A stretch of DNA of 64,000 nucleotides from DASPPF01 sp032906705 (GCA_032906705.1 JAJTZC010000001.1:24213-88212), one strand, 5' to 3'. Positions 42,968-51,005 are shown, counted from the first letter of the stretch. Notes: generated by a model from the letters alone, not told the origin. Numbers and translations are program-made.

Positions 42968-44116
42968 TCAGGTCCGGACGGAAGAGACCAGACTCGTTAT
43001 TGTCCTCTTTGCGTCGTAGTTTCTGGCGATCTTCCCGAGGCGCGCGGCACGCGAGGGGTAGGGTTCCCTACTCAGCGCTTCCACAGCTCGCCTGAATGAC
43101 TCGACGTTCAGACTCTCCTGTTTGACCGTGATCGACACGCCAAGCTTGGCCGCCTTCGCCGCGTTGCCCTCCTGTTCTGATTGGTTCGTGATCGGCACAA
43201 GGAGAGAGGGCTTTGAGGCTGTGATAGCCCTAGCAATCGTGCCATGTCCCGCCCGCGATACTACGATGTTGCAATGGTCGAAGTAGGCTTGCGACACGCC
43301 GCACCAGCCGTAGGCCCAGCCCCCTTTGATCCGGACCGGCACCCTGCTCGCATTTGGATCTCCTTCCGTCACTACGAAGGCGTAGACGCCAGCCAGGGCC
43401 GAAGCAATCGCTTTTGCAGCCCTGATGAAGGGGCCCCTGGTCTGAGGGGGGCCGGAGACCTGCCAGAAGACCTTGGGACGAGGCTCAGCTTTGAATGCAG
43501 AGGAGACAGCGTCGTTTCCTCCTCCCTCCGAACCAGTCAGGAACCCGATGTACCGGACACTCTTCACCTTCCCAGCCCACAGGCTCGATTCACTGATTGT
43601 GTATGGCGGCGGGAGGTCAGGGAGCAGAATCGCCTCGCTCATCTCCCATATCTTCGCCACGCCCGCAGAGGTGCCACCGGAGAGGAGCGACACTCCGACC
43701 CCGGCGTTCGAGGTCCGGGCGTTCAGGTTCAGCTGGTTGAGTATCGTGTACACCCTAAGCTTCAGGCTTCGTGCGGCGAAAACGGTCGAGATGGCTGAGT
43801 CGCTGAGGACGAGGTCAGGCTGGAAACCCTTCAGGTTTCCCACCTCGAGGTAGACCTGCCTGTAGGTCCGCGCAAGAATCTTGGGTGATTCGGCCATTGT
43901 CGCTCTAAGCGACATCTCTCCGTTCTCTCCGTACTGAACGTCCGCGAGCGGGAGTCTGTTGCACTTGTAACCGCGCCTCTCGACGAAATCGACGACCTCT
44001 CCCGAACTTGAGAATCTGACCTGCACGCCACTTGTCCGCAGGAGGTCTGCAATCTCGAGCATGCGGGTCGCATGGCCCAGTCCGGACCCGAAGCACCCGA
44101 TGTACACGCGCTTCAA
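42968..44116 (-). CDS. glycosyltransferase, GT28/MurG-like
   Basis: The 382-residue GT-B protein opens with the glycine-rich donor-fold loop RVYIGCFGSGLGHATRMLEIADLL. The C-terminal half has the GT28 acceptor/donor loop (WCGVSQAYFDHCNIVVSRAGHGTIARAITASKPSLLVPI), as in MurG and archaeal UDP-GlcNAc transferases. The sugar and acceptor are unknown. It is the last gene of the tyrS-mut7C-AMMECR1-GT unit, 10 bases after the previous gene. TTG start. Confidence 0.8.
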   Translation of the reverse strand: MKRVYIGCFGSGLGHATRMLEIADLLRTSGVQVRFSSSGEVVDFVERRGYKCNRLPLADVQYGENGEMSLRATMAESPKILARTYRQVYLEVGNLKGFQPDLVLSDSAISTVFAARSLKLRVYTILNQLNLNARTSNAGVGVSLLSGGTSAGVAKIWEMSEAILLPDLPPPYTISESSLWAGKVKSVRYIGFLTGSEGGGNDAVSSAFKAEPRPKVFWQVSGPPQTRGPFIRAAKAIASALAGVYAFVVTEGDPNASRVPVRIKGGWAYGWCGVSQAYFDHCNIVVSRAGHGTIARAITASKPSLLVPITNQSEQEGNAAKAAKLGVSITVKQESLNVESFRRAVEALSREPYPSRAARLGKIARNYDAKRTITSLVSSVRT

Positions 44117-44126
44117 ATGGACACGC

Positions 44127-44741
44127 TCACAACTCGACTCGCGCGGCGTCGCCCCCGGGGGTCCGCTCGGCGAAGATGTCAGCGCCGAAGGTCTGCACGG
44201 TGGTAGACTCGTCGAGCCACGAATCGGGGGTGAGTCCGGCCTTCATGCACGCCTGTGACAGGAACTCCTCGGCGCCCATTCCGTGCTCGACCGCGACCTG
44301 GGGCAGAAGTATTCCGCTCGTGAAGCTCGTAGAAATGATCAGCCCGTCCTCACCAATCTTGACCTTTGAGGGGAGATCCTGCCTTCGCCGAACCTCGACC
44401 GGCACTGGGACCGTGAGGATGCTAACCTCGACAACGATTGAGCTGAGCTCCCCGCTCTGGACGGGGGGGAAACGCGGGTCCTCTGAAGCCGCGGCTATGG
44501 TTGCCTCCTGGACGGCTATGCCGAGAGGCTTCGTTGGGTGAGGGAATCCGATGCAGCCTCTGAGGCTGCGCTCCCGCCCCTCCAGGAGGCTCAAGGTCAC
44601 GAATACGCCCCTCTTCTCCGCCAAGTATTCATTCTGCATAGTCGTGGGACCGCGCTCCCGCCTCAGCACAAAGGAGTCCAGCGTGGACCTCGCCAACTGG
44701 ACAAGAGCCTTCCCCTGCTCTGCTGATAGATGCAAGCCCAA
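44127..44741 (-). CDS. AMMECR1-domain protein
   Basis: The 204-residue protein has the AMMECR1 signature LRGCIGFPHPTKPLGIAVQEATIAAASEDPRFPPV and the C-terminal GILLPQVAVEHGMGAEEFLSQACMKAGLTPDSW. The family is universal in archaea and of unresolved biochemical function, often linked with MEMO and radical SAM proteins. It sits between Mut7-C and the glycosyltransferase with 10-base gaps on both sides. TTG start. Confidence 0.92.
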   Translation of the reverse strand: MGLHLSAEQGKALVQLARSTLDSFVLRRERGPTTMQNEYLAEKRGVFVTLSLLEGRERSLRGCIGFPHPTKPLGIAVQEATIAAASEDPRFPPVQSGELSSIVVEVSILTVPVPVEVRRRQDLPSKVKIGEDGLIISTSFTSGILLPQVAVEHGMGAEEFLSQACMKAGLTPDSWLDESTTVQTFGADIFAERTPGGDAARVEL

Positions 44742-44751
44742 ATCGCCCGTC

Positions 44752-45246
44752 TTAGCGCCGGTTCTCGAAGAGGCGCTCCAGCCTCCTTAACTTTTTCCAG
44801 TGGCTCCCCCTCCAGTAGACCTTGCCGCAGTCCTCGCAACGGAGGAACGTCCTGTGCCTCCTTACGACCGCTGCAGGTAGAGTCTCCACGGCCGCACTCT
44901 TCGGGATCGGGGTGAGCCTTCCGTTGCAAACGGAGCACAGCGATTCTCCTTTGCGAAGGGCCAGCCCCCTCTGCCGTGCGCCCGCAATCATCGCCGTGAT
45001 CCTGCTGCCGTCCGTGCTCCCGGAGACCAGGAGGACTCCTAGCCCGGCCCTCTCGGCCCGGATTGACAGGAGGCGGTCGGCTGTGACTAGGATCCTCCGC
45101 TGGCGCCTGCACAACCCCAGGAGGTCCGCATCTTGCCCGCCGTTGTAATAGATCGTGTCGAATCCGAAGGAGCGCAGCTTCCTGGCCAGGGAACCGAGCA
45201 TAGCATCCACGGCGAGCCTGGTCGGGCTCGCTCCAAGCCGAGACAA
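44752..45246 (-). CDS. Mut7-C (DUF82) RNase-like protein with zinc ribbon
   Basis: The PIN-like protein of about 164 residues shows the Mut7-C family order: LAVDAMLGSLARKLRSFGFDTIYYNGGQDADLLGLC with acidic residues, then RILVTADRLLSIRAERAG, and a C-terminal zinc ribbon (CSVCNGRLTPI...CEDCGKVYWRGSHWKKL). It is predicted to be a ribonuclease or RNA-binding protein. The TTG at 45246 is chosen because AAGGAGGAT precedes it and tyrS ends 22 bases upstream. Confidence 0.85.
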   Translation of the reverse strand: MSRLGASPTRLAVDAMLGSLARKLRSFGFDTIYYNGGQDADLLGLCRRQRRILVTADRLLSIRAERAGLGVLLVSGSTDGSRITAMIAGARQRGLALRKGESLCSVCNGRLTPIPKSAAVETLPAAVVRRHRTFLRCEDCGKVYWRGSHWKKLRRLERLFENRR

Positions 45247-45268
45247 GATCCTCCTTGACTCGGCGGAA

Positions 45269-46357
45269 CTACCGGGTGACCTCTGCAGCCTTGACGGCCT
45301 CGTAGAGCCGTCTTGCTGACGGGTCCTTTTCAAAGTGGGTGCGAATCGGAGCGACGACCTCGTCAAGGGCCGTTGCCACGCCTTTCTTCAGGTCGGCGGG
45401 ATGGAGCGCACCGTTCCTGTACGCATCCTCGAGCTCACCGTAGGAGGCGAACTCCACGTCGCCACCGTATTTTGCGGGCCGCTCGACTTTCAGCCCCTTC
45501 ATCTTCCTGAAAACGATGTACTTCGAGTACTCGAGCACAGGATTCCCCTTCACGACCTTCTGGGGGCAGTAGGCGTCCCCGAGCTTCTTCGCGATCGCCT
45601 CCCTGCTGTCATGGACGAAGATCGAAGTCTCTGGCCTGCTCTTGCTCATCTTGCTCGCGATCTCCTTGTCTATCGACGGGTCTTCGTCGAACCCCTCGGG
45701 TTCCCTTGCCCCCTTGAGTCCCATGAGCATGTGGTGGTGGACGGCAACCGGCCTCTTCCAATGCAGCTTCTCCGAGACCTCTCTCGCGAGGATGTTAGCA
45801 CGCCTCTGGTCCAGACCAAGCTGGCAGATGTCCACGTCGAGCCAGAATATGTCGGCCACCTGCATCATCGGATACAAGAGCTGCGAAGTCTGGACGAGGT
45901 CCTTGGATGTTCTGCCCATTATGCTTATCGCCCTCCGGCTCCTCGCAAGCGTGACGTTCTGGGCGACGCGAACTACCTTCTTCCAGTAGTCGTCCCCCTT
46001 TACTGCGTCGCTTGTCCAGAGCAACTCAACGTTCGAGACGTCAACTCCTGCGGCCTTCCAGACCTCGATGAAGTAATCGCCGACCTGGTGGATCTTGTCC
46101 AGGTCGCCTCCCATCTTGTTGTTCAGCCAAGCGAACCAGTCTGCAATCCAGAGCTTGAAATGAACGCCTGCCTTCTGCAGGTCGTTGATGTTTATCGCTC
46201 GCAGGACGCCGAATGCTATGTGTGCAAGCCCGCTGGGCTCGAAGCCGTCGTATGCGGAAGGGTGGTCGTTCGTCGCGAGCAGGTCGCGAAGCTCCTTCTC
46301 GGTGATGATTTCTTCGCCGACCCGTCGCACATGGTCCAGCCTCGTCTCAAGGTCCAA
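45269..46357 (-). CDS. tyrS: tyrosyl-tRNA synthetase, archaeal type
   Basis: The 362-residue class Ic synthetase has the HIGH region GFEPSGLAHIAFGV, LWIADWFAWLNNKMGGD, YPMMQVADIFWLDVDICQLGLDQRRANILAREV and the KMSKS loop read as ASKMSKSRPETSIFV. Length and motifs match archaeal TyrRS. The TTG at 46357 is chosen because TTTTAT at about 46385-46390 is correctly spaced and the first residues (ETRLDHVRRVGEEIITEKEL) match the family start. The window also encodes the tRNA-Tyr. Confidence 0.93.
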   Translation of the reverse strand: MDLETRLDHVRRVGEEIITEKELRDLLATNDHPSAYDGFEPSGLAHIAFGVLRAININDLQKAGVHFKLWIADWFAWLNNKMGGDLDKIHQVGDYFIEVWKAAGVDVSNVELLWTSDAVKGDDYWKKVVRVAQNVTLARSRRAISIMGRTSKDLVQTSQLLYPMMQVADIFWLDVDICQLGLDQRRANILAREVSEKLHWKRPVAVHHHMLMGLKGAREPEGFDEDPSIDKEIASKMSKSRPETSIFVHDSREAIAKKLGDAYCPQKVVKGNPVLEYSKYIVFRKMKGLKVERPAKYGGDVEFASYGELEDAYRNGALHPADLKKGVATALDEVVAPIRTHFEKDPSARRLYEAVKAAEVTR

Positions 46358-46401
46358 TCTGCGTGCTCGCCCCTCATCCCGACGGATAAAACCGTTCGCG
46401 G

Positions 46402-46839
46402 CTAGTCCGTGTCCATTGCCAGGGCTGCCACCGCAAATCCGAAGATCAGTGTCGCTGTGGCTTGATGGAGCGCCACGAGCGCAGGACCGAGGTTCTGGGC
46501 CACGACGAGCGCCCCGAGGAAAATCTGGAAGAGAAGCAGAAGTGAGGCAACTATCAGCGCCCTGGTTGAGGGGTTCGGGCCAGTGGCAGCCCTCCAGTAG
46601 AGGAACGTTGTCACGAAGAGGAAGAGAGATGAGAGAGCCGCAAGGAGCCTGTGCGAGTACTCGACGATCGGCCCAACTTGCGCGGGGGGGAAAAGGTTGC
46701 CGTTGCAAAGAGGCCAGTCCGCAGGCACCTGCGATCCGCAGGCCTCGCCGTAGTCGCCGGCTGCAACATACGCACCGACTACGATGACGGCAAAGAGAAA
46801 GAACAGCGTGTAGGCGAGCATCACTGTCCTGCCGTGCAA
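46402..46839 (-). CDS. ctaA: heme A synthase, half-size archaeal CtaA
   Basis: The 145-residue protein has four membrane helices. It carries only one of the two CtaA/COX15 repeats, with heme-ligating His residues in VEYSHRLLAALSSL and LVALHQATATLIFG and the paired Cys in EACGSQVPADWPLCNGNLFPP. Single-repeat CtaA is known from Aeropyrum and other archaea and probably dimerises. It converts heme O to heme A for a terminal oxidase. TTG at 46839 is leaderless after CAATTTAAG. ctaB lies 1.7 kb upstream on the same strand. Confidence 0.88.
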   Translation of the reverse strand: MHGRTVMLAYTLFFLFAVIVVGAYVAAGDYGEACGSQVPADWPLCNGNLFPPAQVGPIVEYSHRLLAALSSLFLFVTTFLYWRAATGPNPSTRALIVASLLLLFQIFLGALVVAQNLGPALVALHQATATLIFGFAVAALAMDTD

Positions 46840-46881
46840 ATCGGACGCTCCTCTCTCGAGTTGTCTTAAATTGTTTGCAGG

Positions 46882-47214
46882 CTACGCGGCAGTCAGGCTT
46901 TCCAGCTTCTTCTTGAAGACTGCGGCGGGCACAGCGCCTACGACCATGTCTTCAACCTTACCCTTTGAGAAGAACATCACTGTGGGTATGCTCAAGATGC
47001 CGAAGCTGGCAGCTAGCTTCTGGTTGTCATCCGTGTTCACCTTCACGAACTTCACCCTCCCTGCATACTCTCGCGACAGCTGCTCGATCGCTGGGGCGAT
47101 CATCCTGCATGGTCCGCACCAGTCGGCGTAGAAGTCCACAAGCACGGGCATCTCTGAGTGGATGACCTCACTCTGGAACTTGTCTTCCTGTATGTGTTGA
47201 ATCGTTTCGCTCAT
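46882..47214 (-). CDS. trxA: thioredoxin
   Basis: The 110-residue protein has the active site VLVDFYADWCGPCRMIAPAIEQL (WCGPC), the cis-Pro motif GILSIPTVMFFSKG and VNTDDNQKLAASFGI. It is a general disulfide reductase. The ATG at 47214 lies about seven bases downstream of the start predicted from AAATATTAAC near 47242-47251. Confidence 0.95.
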   Translation of the reverse strand: MSETIQHIQEDKFQSEVIHSEMPVLVDFYADWCGPCRMIAPAIEQLSREYAGRVKFVKVNTDDNQKLAASFGILSIPTVMFFSKGKVEDMVVGAVPAAVFKKKLESLTAA

Positions 47215-47304
47215 CGTGTTCACCAGAATCCCGGTTTGGCGCCTGTTAATATTTCTGCCTCCCCTCCCACTTGGCCCTGCTCCCAAGGACGCGCTCGCCC
47301 GCCC

Positions 47305-48525
47305 CTACAGGGTCTTTGTTGCCCGAAGCCTTCTCGAGATGACTAGGTCGTTGAGTGGGGTGACGTCGGGACGCTCCTTCCTGAGGTCGTAGGTAGCCAT
47401 CGTCCCGTGAGAAATGCAGCGCCTTGCTAGGGAGGGGAAGTCGTGGAAATCCGACAGAGTGTCGATCAGGGCCCCCTTGACCCGCGTCTTGGGGTGCCTG
47501 GTGATAATGGCGCAGCAGTCTCTGTATTCCTCTATTGAAGGCTCGTAGGTGCCAATCCTCTTGGCCAGTTGGACTATCTCCTCCTTGTCGTAGCCAAGGA
47601 GAGGCCTGAGGATTGGGAACTTCGACCCGCTGTCGAAGACCCCGATGTTCCAGATGGTCTGCGAAGCTGCCTGGGAGAGGCTGTCGCCGGTGGAGACCGC
47701 GTTCGCCCGGAAGAGCAGTGCAAGCTCCTCGGCTGTCACCCTCATGAACCTCCTGAAGAGGGAAGGCTCGGAATCAAATGGGGCGCCGACAGTAGCCAGC
47801 TGATACTCCGTGAAGGGGATCAAGAGGAGGCTGCTCCTGCCTGTGTATTCGGTGAGGAGCCTGACGAGGCGGGCGACCTTGCTGTCCAGAGCGTACTCGG
47901 CCGTCGGCGCGAGAAAGAAGTGAACGTAGATCGGCTGGCAGCCCCGTTTCATCAGCAGCCAAGCGGCCACTGGAGAATCTATCCCTCCTGAGAAGAGGTG
48001 CATCACCCTTCCGCCCGTGCCCACTGGCAGGCCTCCGAGGCCCCTCCTCTTCTCGGAATAGACCAGTGCCCGCCCTCTCAGGACGTCGACATGGAACGTC
48101 GCTGCGGGCTCGGATAGGTCCACGCGCCTCCCGGTGTCCGCGACCACGTCGCCGCCGAGACGCCTCGCCAGTTCCATCGACCCTAAGGGGAAGGTCTTGT
48201 CCGACCTGCGCGCCGCAATCATGAAGCTTCCAGTACCACCGCGGGCCGCGCTGAGGATGGCCTCCTTTATCTCAGCGTAATCCTCATCGACCTGGGACGC
48301 CTTTGCGTACCATGCCACCCCGAAGACCTTCGACAGTGCTGATTCGACAAGAGGTTGGTCCGCAGAAGTCTCGAGGATGAACCTCCCGTCCTTGGACTCG
48401 ACCTTCACATCGCCTAGGCCCACCGCGACGCGCCTGAGGTTCCGCCTCAGGGAACGCACGAACTCGGGCCTGTTCTGCCCCTTCAGCGCAATCTCTGCGT
48501 AGTGGACCGCGTAGATGCTTGGCAA
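47305..48525 (-). CDS. thiI: tRNA 4-thiouridine/thiazole sulfurtransferase ThiI
   Basis: The 406-residue protein has an N-terminal ferredoxin-like domain, a THUMP domain and a PP-loop ATPase domain (HLFSGGIDSPVAAWLLMKRG, motif SGGxDS) with the late cysteine-containing ITRHPKTR segment (DCCAIITRHP). No rhodanese domain follows, as is usual for archaeal ThiI, which uses another sulfur source. It thiolates U8 in tRNA. TTG at 48525 is leaderless after CCTTTATCC (about 48550). Confidence 0.93.
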   Translation of the reverse strand: MPSIYAVHYAEIALKGQNRPEFVRSLRRNLRRVAVGLGDVKVESKDGRFILETSADQPLVESALSKVFGVAWYAKASQVDEDYAEIKEAILSAARGGTGSFMIAARRSDKTFPLGSMELARRLGGDVVADTGRRVDLSEPAATFHVDVLRGRALVYSEKRRGLGGLPVGTGGRVMHLFSGGIDSPVAAWLLMKRGCQPIYVHFFLAPTAEYALDSKVARLVRLLTEYTGRSSLLLIPFTEYQLATVGAPFDSEPSLFRRFMRVTAEELALLFRANAVSTGDSLSQAASQTIWNIGVFDSGSKFPILRPLLGYDKEEIVQLAKRIGTYEPSIEEYRDCCAIITRHPKTRVKGALIDTLSDFHDFPSLARRCISHGTMATYDLRKERPDVTPLNDLVISRRLRATKTL

Positions 48526-48567
48526 GGGAGCATCATCACAACGGAAGGATGGATAAAGGGTTGCGCG

Positions 48568-49431
48568 CTAGATTACGGCCGCGACCATGGCCACGAGGAA
48601 GATCACCGCGAGGTAGGGCGCGGAGAACTTGAAAGCAAGGAAGGCGTTCTCCTTGGTCGGCGCGCGCAGAACCTTGATGTTCGTGGCAAGCAAGAAGGCG
48701 TCGAAGAGCAGTACGCCCCCAAGGTAGATCAGCAGGCCCGTTCCGAAGAGGAATGGCGCCAGCGACAGGCTCACTGGTATGAGAATCAGTGTGTTTGCCA
48801 CGATGTACTTCGAGGCTGCCGCAGAGCCCACCACTGAAGGCAGCATCGGGATGCCCACCGCCGAGTAGTCTTCCTCCATTATCACAGCGAGGCTCCAGAA
48901 GTGGCTGGGAGTCCAAACAAGAACGAGCGTCGCCAGAATCCACCCAACCACAGGGTTAGCGAAGGTCACGGCGTACCAGCCGGCAAGGGCTGCGCAGCTC
49001 CCGGCGAAGCCCCCAAGCACGATGTTCCAGCTCGTCCGTGGCTTGAGCCATATCGTGTAGACAGGGACGTATACGAAGGCGCCGAAGGCGATGAAGAAAG
49101 TGGCGACGGCGTTTATCGTGAAGGACGCGATCACTATGCCGGAAGCGAGCAACGCGAATCCGAGCACCAGCGCGTGGCTCGGTGGCACTATGCGATGCGC
49201 CGGGAGCGGCCGGTTCATGGTCCTCTTCATCCGGGAATCGATTCCCATCTCCAAGTAGCTGTTGAGCGCCAGGGCTCCCGCAGAGGCCATGGTGCCCCCA
49301 GCGAGGACGCCAACCAGGACAGGCAGGGGCGGCAGGCCTCTCGAAGCAATGACTGAAGAGCCGAGCGCTACAAAAACAAGCAGGGGTATGATCCGTGGCT
49401 TGATGACTGCTAAGTAGTCCCTGAGGCTCAC
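48568..49431 (-). CDS. ctaB: protoheme IX farnesyltransferase (heme O synthase)
   Basis: The 287-residue UbiA-fold membrane enzyme has ALALNSYLEMGIDSRMKRTMNRPLP (NxxxDxxxD motif 1 with the MxRTxxRPL signature) and TLVLVWTPSHFWSLAVIMEEDYSAVGIPMLP, both diagnostic of CtaB. It farnesylates heme B to heme O, the substrate of CtaA. The GTG at 49431 is chosen since an extended frame would run through the tRNA-Tyr gene. A CCAATATACGG promoter is at about 49466-49476. Confidence 0.93.
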   Translation of the reverse strand: MSLRDYLAVIKPRIIPLLVFVALGSSVIASRGLPPLPVLVGVLAGGTMASAGALALNSYLEMGIDSRMKRTMNRPLPAHRIVPPSHALVLGFALLASGIVIASFTINAVATFFIAFGAFVYVPVYTIWLKPRTSWNIVLGGFAGSCAALAGWYAVTFANPVVGWILATLVLVWTPSHFWSLAVIMEEDYSAVGIPMLPSVVGSAAASKYIVANTLILIPVSLSLAPFLFGTGLLIYLGGVLLFDAFLLATNIKVLRAPTKENAFLAFKFSAPYLAVIFLVAMVAAVI

Positions 49432-49476
49432 TGAGATGACCAGGTTGCAAAGACGAGCTTTTCCGCACCGTATATT

Positions 49477-49502
49477 GGGTTTTCCGTTTCGCGCGGAAAC
49501 CC
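49477..49502. repeat. inverted repeat between the ctaB and tRNA-Tyr promoters
   Basis: GGGTTTTCCG (49477-49486) and CGGAAACCC (49494-49502) form a strong hairpin with one extra T and a seven-base GC-rich loop. It abuts the ctaB TATA-like box on one side and the tRNA TATA-like box on the other. It could be a regulator site or a boundary element; it has no U-run for termination. Confidence 0.5.
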
Positions 49503-49511
49503 TTAAGAAAT
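49499..49511 (+). promoter_or_regulatory. TATA-like promoter of tRNA-Tyr
   Basis: ACCCTTAAGAAAT is centred about 28 bases upstream of the first base of the tRNA at 49533, the normal archaeal spacing for a transcript starting just before the mature 5' end. Confidence 0.6.
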
Positions 49512-49532
49512 CTGAGCAGGTTGCGGCGCTGT

Positions 49533-49689
49533 CCCGCGGTAGCTCAGCCTGGTAGATCCGAAAGGAGCCATCAGCTTCCGGCTGTAGTGGTCGGCTCTTG
49601 GCTGACCCGTCCAGCCTACGCAGGCAACAGTCACCGGAGTGTCGCAGGCTCAAAAGCGCCTTCGGGCGCGAAGGTTCCTGCCCGCGGGA
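49533..49689 (+). tRNA. tRNA-Tyr (GTA), interrupted by three introns
   Basis: The acceptor stem CCCGCGG (49533-49539) pairs perfectly with CCGCGGG (49682-49688), with discriminator A at 49689. A C1-G72 pair plus A73 is the archaeal tRNA-Tyr identity. D stem GCTC (49542-49545) pairs with GAGC once a 17-base intron (49556-49572, ATCCGAAAGGAGCCATC) is removed. The anticodon stem TCCGG (49577-49581) pairs with CCGGA (49634-49638). The loop CTGTAG, anticodon GTA at 49584-49586, is followed by a 45-base intron (49588-49632) at position 37/38. T stem GCAGG (49644-49648) pairs with CCTGC (49677-49681) around a 21-base insertion containing GCGCC-TTCG-GGCGC, with boundaries near 49655-49675. The spliced RNA is 74 nt. 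The first two introns show bulge-helix-bulge features; the third is less regular and leaves C at position 54. CCA is not encoded. Confidence 0.85.
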
Positions 49690-49705
49690 CAGAAAAAAGG
49701 AGCGG

Positions 49706-50623
49706 CTAGGCGGTTTTGTACCAACGGCGGCCTCTTTTAGCATAATGGTTAACAAACCAATCGTATCTCTGCCTTTGAGGAAGAGAAAGGAGTGATATCA
49801 AATCCCCCAATTTCCCTTGCTTTGCACGGTTCCTGAATCCCACGCGGACGAAGAACTTCTTGATTGATCCCTGCCGTCTTATGATCAGATGACAGACGTC
49901 ATGTTTCCGCACCCAGGTATTTCCTCGAATCGTCATTGACTCACCCCTCCTGTTCGTTCTGCGGATTGAACTCTTGATGCCTAGTCGCGCAAGATGGTTT
50001 CGAACTATTCGAAGATACTCGAGGTTAGTATTCGCGGCTCCAATGATAAGGCCACCCAGCCGTTTGCCTGAGGCGTCTACGTAACAGCTGACATAGCCTT
50101 CTGCGTCAAAGAAACCTCTCAAGAAATCTGCCTTGAAAAACTGAATGCATTGCTCCAACCTCTTCAATGGTTGGGAGATGTAGTCGTAGAGCACCGATGT
50201 GTCGTAGTCAATTGTATAGAAAGTCCCATCCATCAGAATCGGCTTCGGCTCTCTGCCGAGCAGTCGCGCGAGGATGCGATTGACATGCAGAATTTGCTCC
50301 TTATCAGCAAGCTTGAACCTCACCTTCTTTTGTTGACCTGCGTTTCGGCCGTCTCCCAGCCAGAAGCCAATCAGGTATGACAAGTCCGGGCCGGGGGCCA
50401 GATCGGGGTCGTATCGGTCTCGGCGCGGACGGACACCTCGGACCAACCAGTCGCCAATCTGGCTTTGGGCCACACCCAGCGTCCGACCTATTCGTGCGCG
50501 GCTGAGACCCAGCCCTTGTAGCCTCCTAGCTTCGTCGTAGAGCCTGATTCTTTCGGAGAGCCTTCTGTAGCCGCCCCTTCTGTCCCTCAAGTAGCCTATC
50601 AAGGGGTCGATATTCTTAAGCAC
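49706..50623 (-). CDS. LAGLIDADG homing endonuclease, free-standing, with HTH domain
   Basis: The 305-residue protein has two LAGLIDADG helices, LSYLIGFWLGDG (81-92) and ADFLRGFFDAEG (about 165-176), each ending in the catalytic acidic residue. An N-terminal helix-turn-helix (about 36-62, SRARIGRTLGVAQSQIGDWLVRG) precedes them. Such enzymes cut long asymmetric sites to spread introns or inteins. This one is neither inside an intron that I can reconstruct nor fused to a host protein. It ends only 17 bases after the tRNA-Tyr gene on the opposite strand. GTG start at 50623. Confidence 0.85.
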   Translation of the reverse strand: MLKNIDPLIGYLRDRRGGYRRLSERIRLYDEARRLQGLGLSRARIGRTLGVAQSQIGDWLVRGVRPRRDRYDPDLAPGPDLSYLIGFWLGDGRNAGQQKKVRFKLADKEQILHVNRILARLLGREPKPILMDGTFYTIDYDTSVLYDYISQPLKRLEQCIQFFKADFLRGFFDAEGYVSCYVDASGKRLGGLIIGAANTNLEYLRIVRNHLARLGIKSSIRRTNRRGESMTIRGNTWVRKHDVCHLIIRRQGSIKKFFVRVGFRNRAKQGKLGDLISLLSLPQRQRYDWFVNHYAKRGRRWYKTA

Positions 50624-50748
50624 GCACGGAGATAACAGCCCCTCATCCCGCTTGCGTTCTTGGTTACCGCTGGCATCCCTGTGGGTCGCAATGGCGGCAT
50701 ATCCGATCTACCATTCGTTGGAAACCCTTCGAAGGGTGTCTGGGGAGG

Positions 50749-50949
50749 TTGTACCGTAGGTTGAGGCTGTGGATTCCGATCGCATTCGCGGCAATCACAC
50801 TATTGGCCTATTCCCTTTTCTACATCATGGGTTCGCACGAAGAGCAGGGAGCCACCTCATTCGCGATGGTGAACGGCGCGGGACTCGCGGCGGTGTTGAT
50901 TGGAGTGCTCGCGGCTGGCATCATCCTGAGAAGGTCGGCTCACGGCTGA
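50749..50949 (+). CDS. small two-helix membrane protein
   Basis: The function of this 66-residue protein is not recognised. Two hydrophobic segments (WIPIAFAAITLLAYSLFYIM and GLAAVLIGVLAAGIIL) flank a short acidic loop. The start is a TTG. The upstream 125 bases after the endonuclease gene contain GCATATCC near 50697 but no clear promoter. It may be co-expressed with the next membrane protein. Confidence 0.5.
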   Translation: MYRRLRLWIPIAFAAITLLAYSLFYIMGSHEEQGATSFAMVNGAGLAAVLIGVLAAGIILRRSAHG

Positions 50950-50974
50950 GGCCGCTCTCAGCCAGAAATGCTTA

Positions 50975-50994
50975 AGAACGCTGAAGGGCGTTCT
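50975..50994. promoter_or_regulatory. inverted-repeat operator downstream of a TATA box
   Basis: AGAACGC (50975-50981) and GCGTTCT (50988-50994) are perfect 7-base arms with a six-base spacer. The TATA-like GCTTAAGAA overlaps the left arm and lies about 30 bases upstream of the TTG at 51006. The geometry (7-6-7, between TATA and start) equals that of the luciferase-like gene operator, though the sequence differs. Confidence 0.5.
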
Positions 50995-51005
50995 GGCGAA
51001 AGAGC

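Noticed and set aside
45335..46405. Long open frame (356 codons) antisense to tyrS
   Set aside because: The tyrS motifs are intact on the other strand and the antisense product has no recognisable domain.
49591..49607. A stem-loop with CTT at the anticodon position (possible tRNA-Lys)
   Set aside because: It is the hairpin inside intron 2 of tRNA-Tyr; the flanking D and T arms belong to the GTA reading with far better pairing.
49432..49755. N-terminal extension of ctaB
   Set aside because: It would translate the antisense of the tRNA-Tyr gene and its promoter; the GTG at 49431 has its own TATA-like box.
49726..49756. A tRNA-like D arm (TAGCATAATGGTTAAC) downstream of tRNA-Tyr
   Set aside because: It lies inside the 3' coding end of the minus-strand endonuclease and no acceptor, anticodon or T stem can be paired with it.
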